DNA of 64,000 bases from JAJECS01 sp965243625 (GCA_965243625.1 CBDEVI010000002.1:1736001-1800000), one strand, 5' to 3'; counted from the first letter of the stretch, positions 34,897-44,141 are shown. Notes: generated by a model from the letters alone, not told the origin. Numbers and translations are program-made.

Positions 34897-35512
34897 TGGG
34901 CCAATCGTCGGCGACCCGGCTGCGACCTTCCAGCGCCATGGCGATGGTGGCGGCGTCGACGTACTCGATGTCGCCGCCGCGGGCGAGTCCCCGCGCGAGC
35001 CGGCTGACAACCAGCGAATCCGATTCCAGCAAGCCGTTGATGTAGGCCGCGGTGGCGTCCCCTTCGATGCTGGCGTTCGTCGCGACGATCACCTCACGCA
35101 GCCCCTCGCGCCGCACGCGCTCGGCCAGGGCGGAGAGGTTGAGCTCGTCAGGCCCCACGCCGTCCAGCGGCGCGATCACCCCGTGCAGCACGTGATACAC
35201 GCCGTTGAACCCGCCCGATCGCTCGATGGCGAGCAGATCGAGTGGGTCCTCCACCACGCAGAGGAGCTGCTGATCGCGCGCGGGGTCGCAGCAGATCGAG
35301 CAGGGGTCCTGGTCGGCATAGTTTCCGCAGCGCGTGCAGGTGACCACGTGCTCGCGCAGTCCGGTCACGGCGGCGCCCAGCGCCGCCACCTGCGCCGCGG
35401 GCGCGCGCAGCAGGAAGAAGGCCAGGCGCTGCGCCGTCTTTGGCCCGATGGTGGGCAGCCGGCCGAACTCTTCGATCAGGCGCGTGATCGGCCGTGGGAT
35501 CGGGTCCGGCAC
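34886..35512 (-). CDS. recR: Recombination mediator protein RecR
   Basis: 208 residues, the usual length. The N-terminal helix-hairpin-helix (FGRLPTIGPKTAQRLAFF), the four-Cys zinc site (CTRCGNYADQDPCSICC) and the Toprim core (LCVVEDPLDLLAIE, then YHVLHGVIAPLDGVGP) are all present. RecR with RecO/RecF loads RecA on gapped DNA. It begins three bases after the ybaB stop, the classic dnaX-ybaB-recR order. Confidence 0.96.
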   Translation of the reverse strand: MPDPIPRPITRLIEEFGRLPTIGPKTAQRLAFFLLRAPAAQVAALGAAVTGLREHVVTCTRCGNYADQDPCSICCDPARDQQLLCVVEDPLDLLAIERSGGFNGVYHVLHGVIAPLDGVGPDELNLSALAERVRREGLREVIVATNASIEGDATAAYINGLLESDSLVVSRLARGLARGGDIEYVDAATIAMALEGRSRVADDWPSGV

Positions 35513-35515
35513 GCG

Positions 35516-35809
35516 CTACAGCCCGGGAATACCGAGCCCGCCGGTCAAGCCGCCCAGCTTCTGCTTGGCAAGGTCCTGCGACTGGTCGATGGCCTCGTTC
35601 ACCGCGGCGGTCACCAGGTCCCCGAGCAGCTCGGGATCGTCCGGGTCGATGGCCGCGGGATCAATGGCAATCGACTCGATGTGCTGGTCACCGGTGATCA
35701 CGATCGTCACCGCGCCGCCGCCGGACGTGACTTCCAGCGTGGCGGCGCGCAACTCCTCTTGCGCCTTCTCCATCTGTCGCTGCAGCTGCCGCATCATCTT
35801 CATGGACAC
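35516..35809 (-). CDS. ybaB: YbaB/EbfC nucleoid-associated protein
   Basis: 97 residues. MKMMRQLQRQMEKAQEEL is the helical start and the VTSGGGAVTIVITG and D-P-E-L-L-G-D-L-V-T-A-A-V-N-E-A segments are typical. The family forms small tweezer-shaped dimers that bind DNA. It is flanked by dnaX and recR with gaps of three bases. No unusual features. Confidence 0.93.
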   Translation of the reverse strand: MSMKMMRQLQRQMEKAQEELRAATLEVTSGGGAVTIVITGDQHIESIAIDPAAIDPDDPELLGDLVTAAVNEAIDQSQDLAKQKLGGLTGGLGIPGL

Positions 35810-35812
35810 CGG

Positions 35813-37390
35813 CTAGGCTCCTTCGGTGAGCTCGACGTCAATCGGCTGAGCCCCATAGTCCCTTATCGCGACCCGGACGACCGGATCGCTGCTGGCCGGC
35901 GACCTGGGGGATTTCGGTCGTGGCGCGGCGGCCTCACGCTCGAGACGATTGCGCACGCGCAGCGGCGTGCCGAAGGTCCGCGTGAGCGCCTCGGACATCA
36001 GCTGCCGCGCCTGCGGCCGATCCACCTGGTCCAAGAGCAGCTGGCTCCGATAGCCAATGGTGACCACGTCGTCGGTCAGGGCCAGCACCTCGCCCTGCTC
36101 GGCGTAGGGCGCCAGCACGCGCGAGGCCCCGCGCACGGCGCCGATCCAGTCCGACGCGCGCGCCTTGATCGTCTCGACCGTCAGCTCGTCCGAGCTGACG
36201 GCGGCCGTGGGGGTGACCTTGGCTGGGGCCTCCTGGGGCGGCGGCGCAGGTCGAGCGGGCGCGGGCGGCGGCTGGGTCGTCGCCACGGCGTCGCCGTGCA
36301 CCCGCAGGACGGCGCGGGCGAACGCCAGCTCCAGATCGAGGATGGGATCGCCGACCTCTCGCGACGGCGGCTCGGGCTCCGCGAAGACCTCGAGCGCCTG
36401 AACGACCTGGCCGATGGAGATTCGGCCGGCGAGCGCCGCGATTTCCGGATCGTCGCGCACGTGGCCGGCCTCGGCCGCGCCCGCGCTGAGCAAGAGCACG
36501 TCGCGCAGCAGATCGACGACCTGCGCCCGCAGCGTGCCCGGGCTGTTGCCGTCGGCCATGGCCTGCTCGATGGCGCCGAGACCCGCCGCCGCGTCGCCCG
36601 CGGCAATGGCCTCCACCAGCGCCAGCACCGCCGCCCGGCCGGTGAGCCCGAGCATGCCGTTCACGTCGTCCAGCGTCACGGTCTCCTGGGCAAAGGCCAG
36701 CGCCTGGTCGAGCAGCGAGATCGCATCGCGCAAGCTGCCGCCGGCGCTGCGGGCCAGGACCGCGAGCGCCAGCTCGTCCACCGACGTTCCCTCGGCGGCG
36801 GCCACGCTGCGGAGCTGATCGATGAGCTCCACCGAGCCGATGCGGCGAAACGTCAAATGCTGGCAGCGCGAGCGAATGGTGAGGGGAACTCGATGCGGCT
36901 CGGTGGTCGCCAGCACGAACAGCGTGCGCGTCGGCGGTTCTTCCAGGGTCTTCAGCAGGGCGTCTTTCGCCGAGGCGGACAGCTGGTGGATTTCGTCGAT
37001 GATGTAGACCTTGTAACGCCCGCCGGCGGGCGCAAACTGCGTCTGCTCGCGCAGCAACCGCACGTCGTCGACGCTGCTGTGCGACGCCGCGTCCATCTCC
37101 AACAGATCGACGAACGTGCCGGCGGCGATGTCGCGGCAGTGGTCGCAGACGGCGCAGGGCTCGGCCTGCACGCCTTCGCGACAATTGACCGCCTTCGCCA
37201 GCAGGCGCGCGGCGGTGGTCTTGCCGGTGCCGCGCTCGCCCGAAAACAGGTAGGCGTGGCTCAGCCGGTTGTGCGCCAGCGCGTTTTGCAGGATTCGCAC
37301 GACGTGCGACTGCCCCACAAGCTCGCCGAACCGCTGCGGCCGATAGCGGTTGTAGAGCGCTTGGAAGGCGGGCGTCGCCGAATCGGTCAT
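35813..37390 (-). CDS. dnaX: DNA polymerase III subunit gamma/tau
   Basis: 525 residues. Walker A SGERGTGKTTAARLLAKAVNC, the zinc module (EPCAVCDHC), Walker B with V-Y-I-I-D-E-I-H-Q-L and sensor 1 (LATTEPHRVPLTIRSRCQ) are canonical for the clamp-loader motor. The last 150 residues have a Pro/Ala-rich hinge and a domain that would contact the polymerase. I see no run of A bases that could cause a tau/gamma frameshift, so one product is likely. It starts 33 bases after the SRP RNA on the same strand. Confidence 0.95.
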   Translation of the reverse strand: MTDSATPAFQALYNRYRPQRFGELVGQSHVVRILQNALAHNRLSHAYLFSGERGTGKTTAARLLAKAVNCREGVQAEPCAVCDHCRDIAAGTFVDLLEMDAASHSSVDDVRLLREQTQFAPAGGRYKVYIIDEIHQLSASAKDALLKTLEEPPTRTLFVLATTEPHRVPLTIRSRCQHLTFRRIGSVELIDQLRSVAAAEGTSVDELALAVLARSAGGSLRDAISLLDQALAFAQETVTLDDVNGMLGLTGRAAVLALVEAIAAGDAAAGLGAIEQAMADGNSPGTLRAQVVDLLRDVLLLSAGAAEAGHVRDDPEIAALAGRISIGQVVQALEVFAEPEPPSREVGDPILDLELAFARAVLRVHGDAVATTQPPPAPARPAPPPQEAPAKVTPTAAVSSDELTVETIKARASDWIGAVRGASRVLAPYAEQGEVLALTDDVVTIGYRSQLLLDQVDRPQARQLMSEALTRTFGTPLRVRNRLEREAAAPRPKSPRSPASSDPVVRVAIRDYGAQPIDVELTEGA

Positions 37391-37423
37391 GGGCTCTATC
37401 GTGTCACGAAATCGGCTATGAGT

Positions 37424-37692
37424 GAGGCCGCGCCCTGCCGTTGAGCACCGGCCGCCGCCTTACCGACGCCGCCGGCTCGAGCCAGGTGATCCCGCGGCAC
37501 CCAAAGATGGCTCCGTACCGCTGCTTCCTCTCGGACCTGACGGGGTTAGGAGGTCTTCGTCGCACGAGGCCCAGCCGTCAACACCGAGCAACGGCGGCAG
37601 ACTCGACGGTGGCCACCCTCGGGCAGGCATTCAGCCCGCTGTAGCGGATTGCGGTTCCAGGGCACCGCTAGCTCCCCACCTAGCGCGGCCTC
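37424..37692 (-). ncRNA. ffs: Signal recognition particle RNA (large bacterial type)
   Basis: About 269 nt. The Alu domain has CTAGGTGGGGAGCTAGCGG and AACCGCAATCCGCTACAG near the 5' end, and the helix 8 loop is GTCAGGTCCGAGAGGAAGCA near 37530, which binds Ffh. GAGGCCGCGC at the 5' end pairs exactly with GCGCGGCCTC at the 3' end, which fixes both boundaries. This is the long form with an Alu domain, as in Firmicutes and Actinobacteria, not the 4.5S type. It precedes dnaX, as in many Firmicutes. An upstream -35/-10 pair fits a start at 37692. Confidence 0.95.
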
Positions 37693-37698
37693 GCGTCG

Positions 37699-37727
37699 AT
37701 AGTAGGCGCAGCGGTACCGAGGGTCAA
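37699..37727 (-). promoter_or_regulatory. Promoter of SRP RNA
   Basis: On the minus strand TTGACC (37727-37722), 17 bases, then TACTAT (37704-37699), six bases before the first paired base of the RNA. This is the best sigma-70-type promoter in the window and probably also drives dnaX-ybaB-recR. Confidence 0.85.
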
Positions 37728-37745
37728 CGCGCCCGGCGAGTGGTC

Positions 37746-37773
37746 GTAGGAGCGCTTCGCGAAGCGCCCCTAC
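37746..37773. repeat. GTAGGAGCG palindrome
   Basis: GTAGGAGCGCTTCG and CGAAGCGCCCCTAC form a 14-bp nearly perfect palindrome. The outer arm is shared with 13915, 48124 and 63358 but the core is different. It lies between the SRP promoter and the divergent threonine aldolase. Confidence 0.6.
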
Positions 37774-37838
37774 CCGAGCTCGGCTGCCGAGAACGCGAAC
37801 CGCCTACAATCGCAGACCCGCCGGAAGGAGTCCCGCCT

Positions 37839-38906
37839 GTGGCCCCCTACCGCATCGAGCTCCGCAGCGATACGCAGACCGTTCCCACGCCCGACATGCG
37901 CGAGGCCATGGCCCGGGCCGAGGTGGCGGATGAACAGTGGGGCGAGGACCCCACCGTGCTGGAATTGGAACGCACGTCCGCCGACATGTTCGGCCGCGAG
38001 GCGGCGGTCTTCGTGCCCAGCGGCACGATGGGCAACCTGACCAGCATGCTGGCGCTGACCGAGCGCGGGGACACCGTGATCGTGGACGGCCTGTCCCACA
38101 TGGTGGGCGAGAACGGCAACTACGCGGTCGTGGCGGGCTGCACCCTGCTGACGGTCGAGACCGACGGCGTGCTCGACGCGGACTTGGTGCGCGAGCGGCT
38201 GGACTCTTCGACGATCCCACCCGCCCGGCCCGCGCTGATCTGGACCGAGAACACCCACAACGTGCGAGGGGGCGTGTCGTGGGGCCCGGACGTGATGCAG
38301 GGCATCGTTGAACTGGCCACCGAACGGGGCATGCGCGTCCATGTAGACGGGGCGCGTATTTTCGACGCCGCCGTCGATCAGGGTGTTTCCGTCGCGGAGC
38401 TGACTGCCGGCGCCGATACCGTCCAGTTTTGTTTGTCCAAGGGCCTTGGGGCGCCGTTTGGCTCGATGGTGGTCGGATCCGGCGAGACCATCGAGCGCGT
38501 GGCGCGCTACAAGAAAATGCTGGGCGGCGCCATGCGGCAAGCCGGCGTGATGGCCGCGGCCGGTCTGATCGCCCTGCGCGACGGTCCCGCGCGGCTGGCC
38601 GCCGACCACGCCAACGCGCAGCGATTGGGCGAATTGCTGGCGGATATCCCCGGACTTGATCTGATCTACCCGGCGGCGACCAACATGGTGTTCGTGCGAG
38701 TGGACCCGGAGACGCTCGATCAGCAGCGATTCGTGGACGCCGCGCGAGCGCAAGGGCTGGGCGTCGCCGACATCCGACCCGGGCATCGGCTGCGGTTCGT
38801 CACGCACCACCAGGTCGACGCCCAGGCCATTGAGGAGGCCGGGCAGATACTGCGAGATGCGGCCGCGGCCGCGTCTCTGCGCGCTCCAGCCGGCGCCATC
38901 GGTTGA
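37839..38906 (+). CDS. ltaE: Low-specificity L-threonine aldolase
   Basis: 355 residues from a GTG at 37839 with a GGAAGGAG ribosome site at eight bases. The start IELRSDTQTVPTPDMREAM is diagnostic of the beta-eliminating lyase/threonine aldolase family. H-V-D-G-A-R-I-F-D contacts PLP, and the Schiff-base lysine is in FCLSKGLGAPFGSMVVG. It splits threonine and allo-threonine to glycine and acetaldehyde. Its stop overlaps the TTG of the next hydrolase gene (TTGA). Confidence 0.93.
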   Translation: MAPYRIELRSDTQTVPTPDMREAMARAEVADEQWGEDPTVLELERTSADMFGREAAVFVPSGTMGNLTSMLALTERGDTVIVDGLSHMVGENGNYAVVAGCTLLTVETDGVLDADLVRERLDSSTIPPARPALIWTENTHNVRGGVSWGPDVMQGIVELATERGMRVHVDGARIFDAAVDQGVSVAELTAGADTVQFCLSKGLGAPFGSMVVGSGETIERVARYKKMLGGAMRQAGVMAAAGLIALRDGPARLAADHANAQRLGELLADIPGLDLIYPAATNMVFVRVDPETLDQQRFVDAARAQGLGVADIRPGHRLRFVTHHQVDAQAIEEAGQILRDAAAAASLRAPAGAIG

Positions 38907-39742
38907 CGACCGGCGCGCCGGACCTCTTTCAGCCCACGCCCGGTGAGGAAGTGGTCCGCGTCGGACCGCTGCGGGCCTTGCGCTGGCTGCCGACGGACCT
39001 CCGCGCACCCTCGCGGTTCCTGCTGATCCACGGCCTTTGGGGCGGGGCCCACATGTGGCGGCGCATGGGGCCCTACCTGGCCGCTCAGGGCTACGCCACC
39101 TTTGCCGTGTGGCTGCGGCACCATCACCCCGGCGCGGACCACCGGTCGCTCCACGGCGTGGGCGTCAGGGAAGTGGCCGACGACGTGATCGAGGCGGCGC
39201 GCGAAATCGGTGACCCGATCCTCGTCGGACACAGCGCCGGTGGGCTCATCGCGCAGGTGGCGGCCGCGGGGTGGGAAGCGCCGGGGCTTGTTCTTATGTC
39301 AAGCTCAGGGCCGCTGGGCATTGTCGCACTGCATCGCGGCTGGGAAACGCTGCGGGCGCTGCCCAAGTTCGCCGGTCATCCGCTTCGCGATGAGCCGTTT
39401 CGGCCCAAGGCCGACTACATGCGCCGCATGTTCTTCAATCGCCTGGAGGCCGACGAAGCCGCCGCGCTGAACGAGCACCTGGTCCCCGAGCCGCGGCGGT
39501 TCGTGCGCCAGATCGCCTTCTGGCCGCCGCACGTGCCCCGCTCGGCCATTCGTTGCCCGGTCCTGGTCACGTCGGGATCGGAGGACCTTGGCATGATTCC
39601 GTGGGTGGCCCGGCGGTTGGGCGCGCGGTACCGCGTCCTGCCGATGATCTATCCCGGACGTGCACACATGCTTCAGCTCGAACGGGGTTGGGAAGACGTG
39701 GCCGACGACCTTACGCGCTGGGCGGATCGCTTCGTGGCGTAG
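38903..39742 (+). CDS. Alpha/beta hydrolase
   Basis: 279 residues from a TTG overlapping ltaE. LLIHGLWGGAHMWRRMGP is the oxyanion region, LVGHSAGGLIA holds the nucleophile Ser, TSGSEDL the acid and GRAHMLQ the His. No signal peptide is visible, so it is cytoplasmic. Substrate unknown. It is translationally coupled to the threonine aldolase, and its last 32 bases overlap the convergent DegT gene. Confidence 0.8.
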   Translation: MTTGAPDLFQPTPGEEVVRVGPLRALRWLPTDLRAPSRFLLIHGLWGGAHMWRRMGPYLAAQGYATFAVWLRHHHPGADHRSLHGVGVREVADDVIEAAREIGDPILVGHSAGGLIAQVAAAGWEAPGLVLMSSSGPLGIVALHRGWETLRALPKFAGHPLRDEPFRPKADYMRRMFFNRLEADEAAALNEHLVPEPRRFVRQIAFWPPHVPRSAIRCPVLVTSGSEDLGMIPWVARRLGARYRVLPMIYPGRAHMLQLERGWEDVADDLTRWADRFVA

Positions 39743-41030
39743 CGGCGGCATCGGCCGCCATGAGCGCCTCGGCGTGCTCGCGGACCTTCTCGATGGCGTC
39801 GGCGATCTGCACCATGCCGGCCTCGTCGTCCAGGAGCACGCTCTGCGCCAGAAACAGCGTCTCGTCGGCGCAGAGTCGCTCGGCGTGCGGGCATGAGACT
39901 TCGGCGTAGTCGATGTCGGGCGCGCCGTCGCCGCGCGGCCAGGCCCGCGCCAGGGCGCCGTCGACGTCGGCGAAGAGCGCCGTGCGATGCAGGGGCTGTC
40001 GGTAGCCCTTGGCGACCGGAATTCCCTCCGCGTTCATGGCCTCGACGAAGCGCTCGCGGCTCAGACCCTTGAATGCCGCAGGCTGGTAACGGAATACATA
40101 CACGTGATGCGCTGGACGCGTGGCGAAGGCGTCAATGCGCCGCACGCCGATGCCCTCGAGATCTTCGAGCAGGTCATTGAGGTAGGCGCCGTTGGCCGCG
40201 CGCCGCTGCGCCTGGTCCTCCAGCCGTCCGAGTTGCGCGTGGAGCAGCGTGGCCTGGAATGGCGTGATGCGGCGATCGCCCGCCGACACGGTGAAGTCCC
40301 AGCCTTCCCCGGTGGCCAGGCTGCCGCGTCCGAGCTGTCCGCCGCGCTGCTCGACGCCGCCGCCCCAGAGGTCATGCTGGGCGATAGCGCGCGAGAAAAT
40401 CTCGAGGTCGTTGGTCAGCACCGCGCCGCCCTCGCCCGAGTTGAGGTTCTTGCTCGCCTGAAAGCTGAAGCACCCCACGTCGCCGACGGTCCCCAGGCCC
40501 CGATCGCACCAGGTGCCGGCGTGTGAATGCGCCGCGTCCTCGATAACGCGCAAGTCGTTCGCCGACGCGATGTCGAGGATGGCCTGCATGTCGCAGGCCA
40601 ACCCGCCGAAGTGCACCGCCATGATGGCCGAGGTGCGCGGCGTAATCGCGGCCGCGATGCAGGCGGGGTCCAGGTTGTAGGTCTCCGGGTCGATATCGGC
40701 GAACACGGGAACTAGGCCGGCGTTGAGAATGGACGTGGCGCTGGCCATGAAGGTGAACGGCGCCAGGATGACTTCGGAGCCGCGCGGCAGCCGCAGTGCT
40801 TCCAGCCCCATTTCCAGCGCGCTGGTGCCGCTGTTGACCGCCAGGCCGTAAGCCGCGCCCTGGAATTCGGCGAATGCACGCTCGAACGCGATCACGCGGT
40901 GGCTGCCGAGGCGCCCCCACTCGCCGGTGCGGACGACGTCGGCCACGGCGTCGACCTCGGTCTCGTCGAAGACCGGCCACGTCGGATATGGGTCCGAGCG
41001 AACCGGGTTTCCGCCGAGCAGGGCAAGCAT
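39711..41030 (-). CDS. DegT/DnrJ/EryC1 family aminotransferase
   Basis: 439 residues. The PLP lysine is in FSFQASKNLNSGEGGAV, the family's SxxKxxxxGEGG, with FADIDPETYNLDP, LRVIEDAAHSHAG and NSGTSALEMGL also typical. The family transaminates keto-sugars on nucleotide or free scaffolds, or scyllo-inosose. No nucleotide-sugar genes are adjacent, so the substrate is open. It follows the ABC permease gene after 44 bases on the same strand, which may be coincidental, and overlaps the convergent hydrolase. Confidence 0.85.
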   Translation of the reverse strand: MLALLGGNPVRSDPYPTWPVFDETEVDAVADVVRTGEWGRLGSHRVIAFERAFAEFQGAAYGLAVNSGTSALEMGLEALRLPRGSEVILAPFTFMASATSILNAGLVPVFADIDPETYNLDPACIAAAITPRTSAIMAVHFGGLACDMQAILDIASANDLRVIEDAAHSHAGTWCDRGLGTVGDVGCFSFQASKNLNSGEGGAVLTNDLEIFSRAIAQHDLWGGGVEQRGGQLGRGSLATGEGWDFTVSAGDRRITPFQATLLHAQLGRLEDQAQRRAANGAYLNDLLEDLEGIGVRRIDAFATRPAHHVYVFRYQPAAFKGLSRERFVEAMNAEGIPVAKGYRQPLHRTALFADVDGALARAWPRGDGAPDIDYAEVSCPHAERLCADETLFLAQSVLLDDEAGMVQIADAIEKVREHAEALMAADAAATPRSDPPSA

Positions 41031-41074
41031 GGCCGCATGGTACGACCGGTCCCACCCGGAAACAACGGTCGGGG

Positions 41075-42736
41075 CTATTGCCGGGCGGGCGGTGGACCCT
41101 GCCCCGGCGCCTGTCCCATGCGCAGCCGCAGCAGCAGCAACGGCACGCCGGAGGCGAACACGATGACGAGCGCCGTCAGCGCCGCGCGGGCAAAGAAGGC
41201 CTCCGACGCCGCCGACCAGGTGGCCGTGGCCAGCGTCTTGAAGCCGATCGGCCCGAGGATCAGCGTCGCGGGCAGCTCCTTCATCGTGAGCAGGAACACC
41301 AGGCCAATTCCCGAGGCGATACCCGGCCAGATCAGCGGCAGCGTCACGTGGAGGAGCGTGGCAATCGGCGACCGACCAAGCGTGCGCGCGGCGTCTTCCA
41401 GACTGGGTCGCACCTGCGCCAGCGACGCGCGCACGGCCGCGAGCATCGCCGGAAAAAACAGCACGACGTAGGCCAGGATCAACAACAGCAACGTCTGATA
41501 CAGCGGTCGCGCGAGATTTACGGCGAAGAAGACCAACGCGATGGCGACCACGATTCCGGGCAAGGCAAAGCCCGTATAGGTGGCCCGCTCGATGGCCCAG
41601 GCGAAGCGGCTTGGATATCGGACGACCAGCGCGGCGACCGGCAGCGACGCCGCGGCCGCGGCCAGCGCCGCCAATGCCGCCACCAGCAGCGAGTTCAGCA
41701 GGAGATCGCCGACGCCAACCAGCGTTTCGCCGGCCGCCACGCCTCGGCCGACCCAGTAGGCCAGCACGCCCATGGGCCCGACCAACGCAAGCGCGGCCAG
41801 TGCGGCCATGAAGCCGAAGGCCGGGATCATCCAGCGGCCAAGGGGAATGCGCGTGGGCTCACCCGTCGTCCCCGGACCGACGCCGTGAAATCGGGCGCGT
41901 CCACGTGCCATCGCCTCCGCGGCGAGAATCACCGCGGCAAACCCAACCAGCACCAGCGACAGGGCGGCGGCCAGCCCGCGATTGAAGGCCGACTCGAACT
42001 GCACGAAGATCGCCCAGGTAAAGGTCTCGTAGCGAAGCAGGGAGACGGCGCCAAAGTCGGTGAGCGTGTAGAGCGCCACCAGCAGCGACCCGGCGCCCAC
42101 GGCCGGCGCCAGCAACGGCAGCGTGACGCGGCGAAAGGTCGCACGGCGGCCATGCCCGAGGGATCTGCTCGCGTCTTCGAACGACGGATCGTGCCGCCGC
42201 AAGCTCGATTGCACGGGCAGCAGGACGTACGGATAGCTGAGCAGCGTCAGCGTGAGCGCGGCGCCGGGAAATCCGTAGATCGGCGGGAGCTCGGTCACAC
42301 CGAAGATCGGCTCGAGCGCCTGCTGCAACATTCCGCGCGGGCCGAGCGCCACTTGGACCACCAGCCCGGCGACGAAGCTGGGAATCACGAGCGGCAGGGC
42401 CGCGACGACGCTCCAGAAGCGCGGCCAGGGCAGGTTGCTGCGAACGGTGAGCCAGGCGACCGGCACGGCGATGAGGATCGACGCCGCCGTCACCGTGACG
42501 ACCAGCGCGACGGTGCGCAGCAGAATCATGACCGTGCGCCAACGGAACAGCAGCGTCCACGCATCGTCGCCCGCGCCCACCGTGCGAATGACGAGATAGA
42601 CCAGCGGCAGCGCCAGCACCAGCGCAACCGCCAGCGCCGGAACCCAGATCACGGCAGGCGCCCGCGTCCAGCGGCCCATCCGCCCAATGGGTCCACCGGG
42701 CGCGGAAACTCGAATCACCCGCGCAATCGACACCAT
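41075..42736 (-). CDS. Fe3+-type ABC transporter permease
   Basis: 553 residues of very hydrophobic sequence in two related halves of about six membrane helices each. Both halves carry the EAA loop that docks the ATPase (D-A-S-R-S-L-G-H-G-R-R-A and D-A-A-R-T-L-G-R-S-P-I-A). This is the fused permease of the FbpB/AfuB type for iron(III), sometimes thiamine or other ligands. The four-base gap to the binding protein gene shows one operon. No ABC ATPase gene follows, so the third part must be elsewhere. Confidence 0.9.
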   Translation of the reverse strand: MVSIARVIRVSAPGGPIGRMGRWTRAPAVIWVPALAVALVLALPLVYLVIRTVGAGDDAWTLLFRWRTVMILLRTVALVVTVTAASILIAVPVAWLTVRSNLPWPRFWSVVAALPLVIPSFVAGLVVQVALGPRGMLQQALEPIFGVTELPPIYGFPGAALTLTLLSYPYVLLPVQSSLRRHDPSFEDASRSLGHGRRATFRRVTLPLLAPAVGAGSLLVALYTLTDFGAVSLLRYETFTWAIFVQFESAFNRGLAAALSLVLVGFAAVILAAEAMARGRARFHGVGPGTTGEPTRIPLGRWMIPAFGFMAALAALALVGPMGVLAYWVGRGVAAGETLVGVGDLLLNSLLVAALAALAAAAASLPVAALVVRYPSRFAWAIERATYTGFALPGIVVAIALVFFAVNLARPLYQTLLLLILAYVVLFFPAMLAAVRASLAQVRPSLEDAARTLGRSPIATLLHVTLPLIWPGIASGIGLVFLLTMKELPATLILGPIGFKTLATATWSAASEAFFARAALTALVIVFASGVPLLLLRLRMGQAPGQGPPPARQ

Positions 42737-42739
42737 GCC

Positions 42740-43882
42740 TTAGGGCAGTATTCCAGCCTCCCGCAGCATGGCCTGGGTCCCTTCCAGGTCCGCCAGGTCC
42801 GCCAGCGCGATCGCCGGCTTGTTGATGTCCGCCAGCGGGGTCAGGATCCGCGACGCTTTCACGCCCTCGACCAAGGGGTATTCGTAGGTGCTGCTGGCGA
42901 AGTATTGCTGCCCCACGGTCGAGAGCAGGAAGTTGACGAACTGCTCCGCCGCCGGTCGGTTGGCCGCGGTGCCGAGAATCCCCGCGCCCGCCACCATCAC
43001 CAGCGAACCCGGGCCGCCGCCCGGCAGATGGTAGTTCCGCGCGGCGAACGTCTCGCCCTCCGCCGCCAGGAACCGGTGCAGGTAGTAGTGGTTCACGAAC
43101 CCGCCGTCCAGCTCGCCCGCGCCCGTGGCGGCGACGATCGGCGTGTTCTTGGGAAAGATCCCGATCTCGTTGGCGTGCATCGCGTCCAGCCACTCGCGCG
43201 CCCGGTCGTCGCCCCACTCCGTCCGCATGCCGGTCACCATCGTCTGGAACGACGCGTTGGTCGGCGGCCAGCCCAGGCGGCCGCGCCAGCTCGGGTCGGT
43301 GAAGCCCCACAGATCGTCCGGCAGGTCCGCCGGGCTCAGGCGGTCGGTGTTGTACACCACCACCCGCGCACGGCCGGAAATGCCCGTCCACAGGCCCTCC
43401 GGCGAGCGCGCCCAGGCCGGCACGCGATCGAGGAGCTCCTGCGGCAGCGGCGTCAGCATCGACTCAACCGCGCCCAGGCCGCCGGGGTCCTGCGCAAAGA
43501 ACACGTCCGCCGGCGAGGCGTCGCCTTCCTCCAGCAAGGTGGCGGCGAGAGCCGGCGTGCCGGCGTACTTGACCTGCACGTCCAAACCGGACATGGAGCG
43601 GAACTGCTGGATGATCGGATCGACCAGCGACTCGCTGCGCCCTGAGTAGATCACCAGCGGCTGGGACTCGCTCGGGGGCTGGGTCACGGTGACCGTGACC
43701 ACTCGCTCGACCTCGACTTCCTTGATGACCTCCTGCGTCACGATCTTCTCGACCGGGACTTCCTTGATGACTTCCTTGGTCACGACCTCGGACTCGCCGC
43801 AGGCGGCGAGCACGGGCACCGCGGCAGCGGCGGCCGCGGCGGCTGCGCCGCCACGCAAAAGGGCACGTCGGGTCAGGGACAT
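42740..43882 (-). CDS. Iron-type ABC substrate-binding lipoprotein
   Basis: 380 residues. MSLTRRALLRGG starts like a twin-arginine signal and ends in a lipobox LAAC with the acylated Cys at 28. Residues 32-70 form a repeated Val/Glu/Lys stalk (VVTKEVIKEVPVEKIVTQEV), a hallmark of Chloroflexota binding lipoproteins. The rest is a periplasmic-binding fold of the FbpA type: VIYSGRSESLVDPIIQQF and LAATLLEEGDASPADVFFAQD. The likely ligand is ferric iron. Encoded upstream of its permease. Confidence 0.9.
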   Translation of the reverse strand: MSLTRRALLRGGAAAAAAAAAVPVLAACGESEVVTKEVIKEVPVEKIVTQEVIKEVEVERVVTVTVTQPPSESQPLVIYSGRSESLVDPIIQQFRSMSGLDVQVKYAGTPALAATLLEEGDASPADVFFAQDPGGLGAVESMLTPLPQELLDRVPAWARSPEGLWTGISGRARVVVYNTDRLSPADLPDDLWGFTDPSWRGRLGWPPTNASFQTMVTGMRTEWGDDRAREWLDAMHANEIGIFPKNTPIVAATGAGELDGGFVNHYYLHRFLAAEGETFAARNYHLPGGGPGSLVMVAGAGILGTAANRPAAEQFVNFLLSTVGQQYFASSTYEYPLVEGVKASRILTPLADINKPAIALADLADLEGTQAMLREAGILP

Positions 43883-43938
43883 GGGGACCGCTCCTGAGGC
43901 TGAGGGCCGTGTGCAGTAGGCGGCCCTATTGCGGGATG

Positions 43939-43952
43939 TTAGTATGACCTAA
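43939..43952 (-). promoter_or_regulatory. Possible operator dyad upstream of the iron ABC genes
   Basis: TTAGTATGACCTAA is an inverted TTAG/CTAA pair in the only AT-rich spot, 57 bases before the binding protein ATG. Read on the minus strand it overlaps a TACTAA -10-like hexamer. The arms loosely resemble DtxR/IdeR half-sites, which would suit iron control, but the match is partial. Confidence 0.3.
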
Positions 43953-44141
43953 TGCCCGATGCAAGTACATACGAAGTAAATTTCTCCGCAAGTTTTCTCG
44001 GTCTCAAGTCCGCGAAGGAAGTGGCCTGGCGGGCACGCTCGAGTTCCGGCGAGATACAGGCGAGTACTTGCGGCGGTGACAGCGCGAGTGTTCGCGCACA
44101 CGGCGCGGGGGTGACGCGGGGTGCAGCCGCTTCCCCGACCA

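Noticed and set aside
35813..37390. Programmed frameshift in dnaX
   Set aside because: No A6G-type slippery run is visible, so a gamma product by frameshift is not supported.
34799..37444. An 881-codon open frame antisense to recR-ybaB-dnaX and the SRP RNA
   Set aside because: It crosses three certain genes and an RNA, and its product matches no family. A GC-rich third-position shadow.
40874..43645. A 923-codon open frame antisense to the ABC genes
   Set aside because: Composition is Arg/Gln-rich with no helices, while the sense permease and binding protein are clear.
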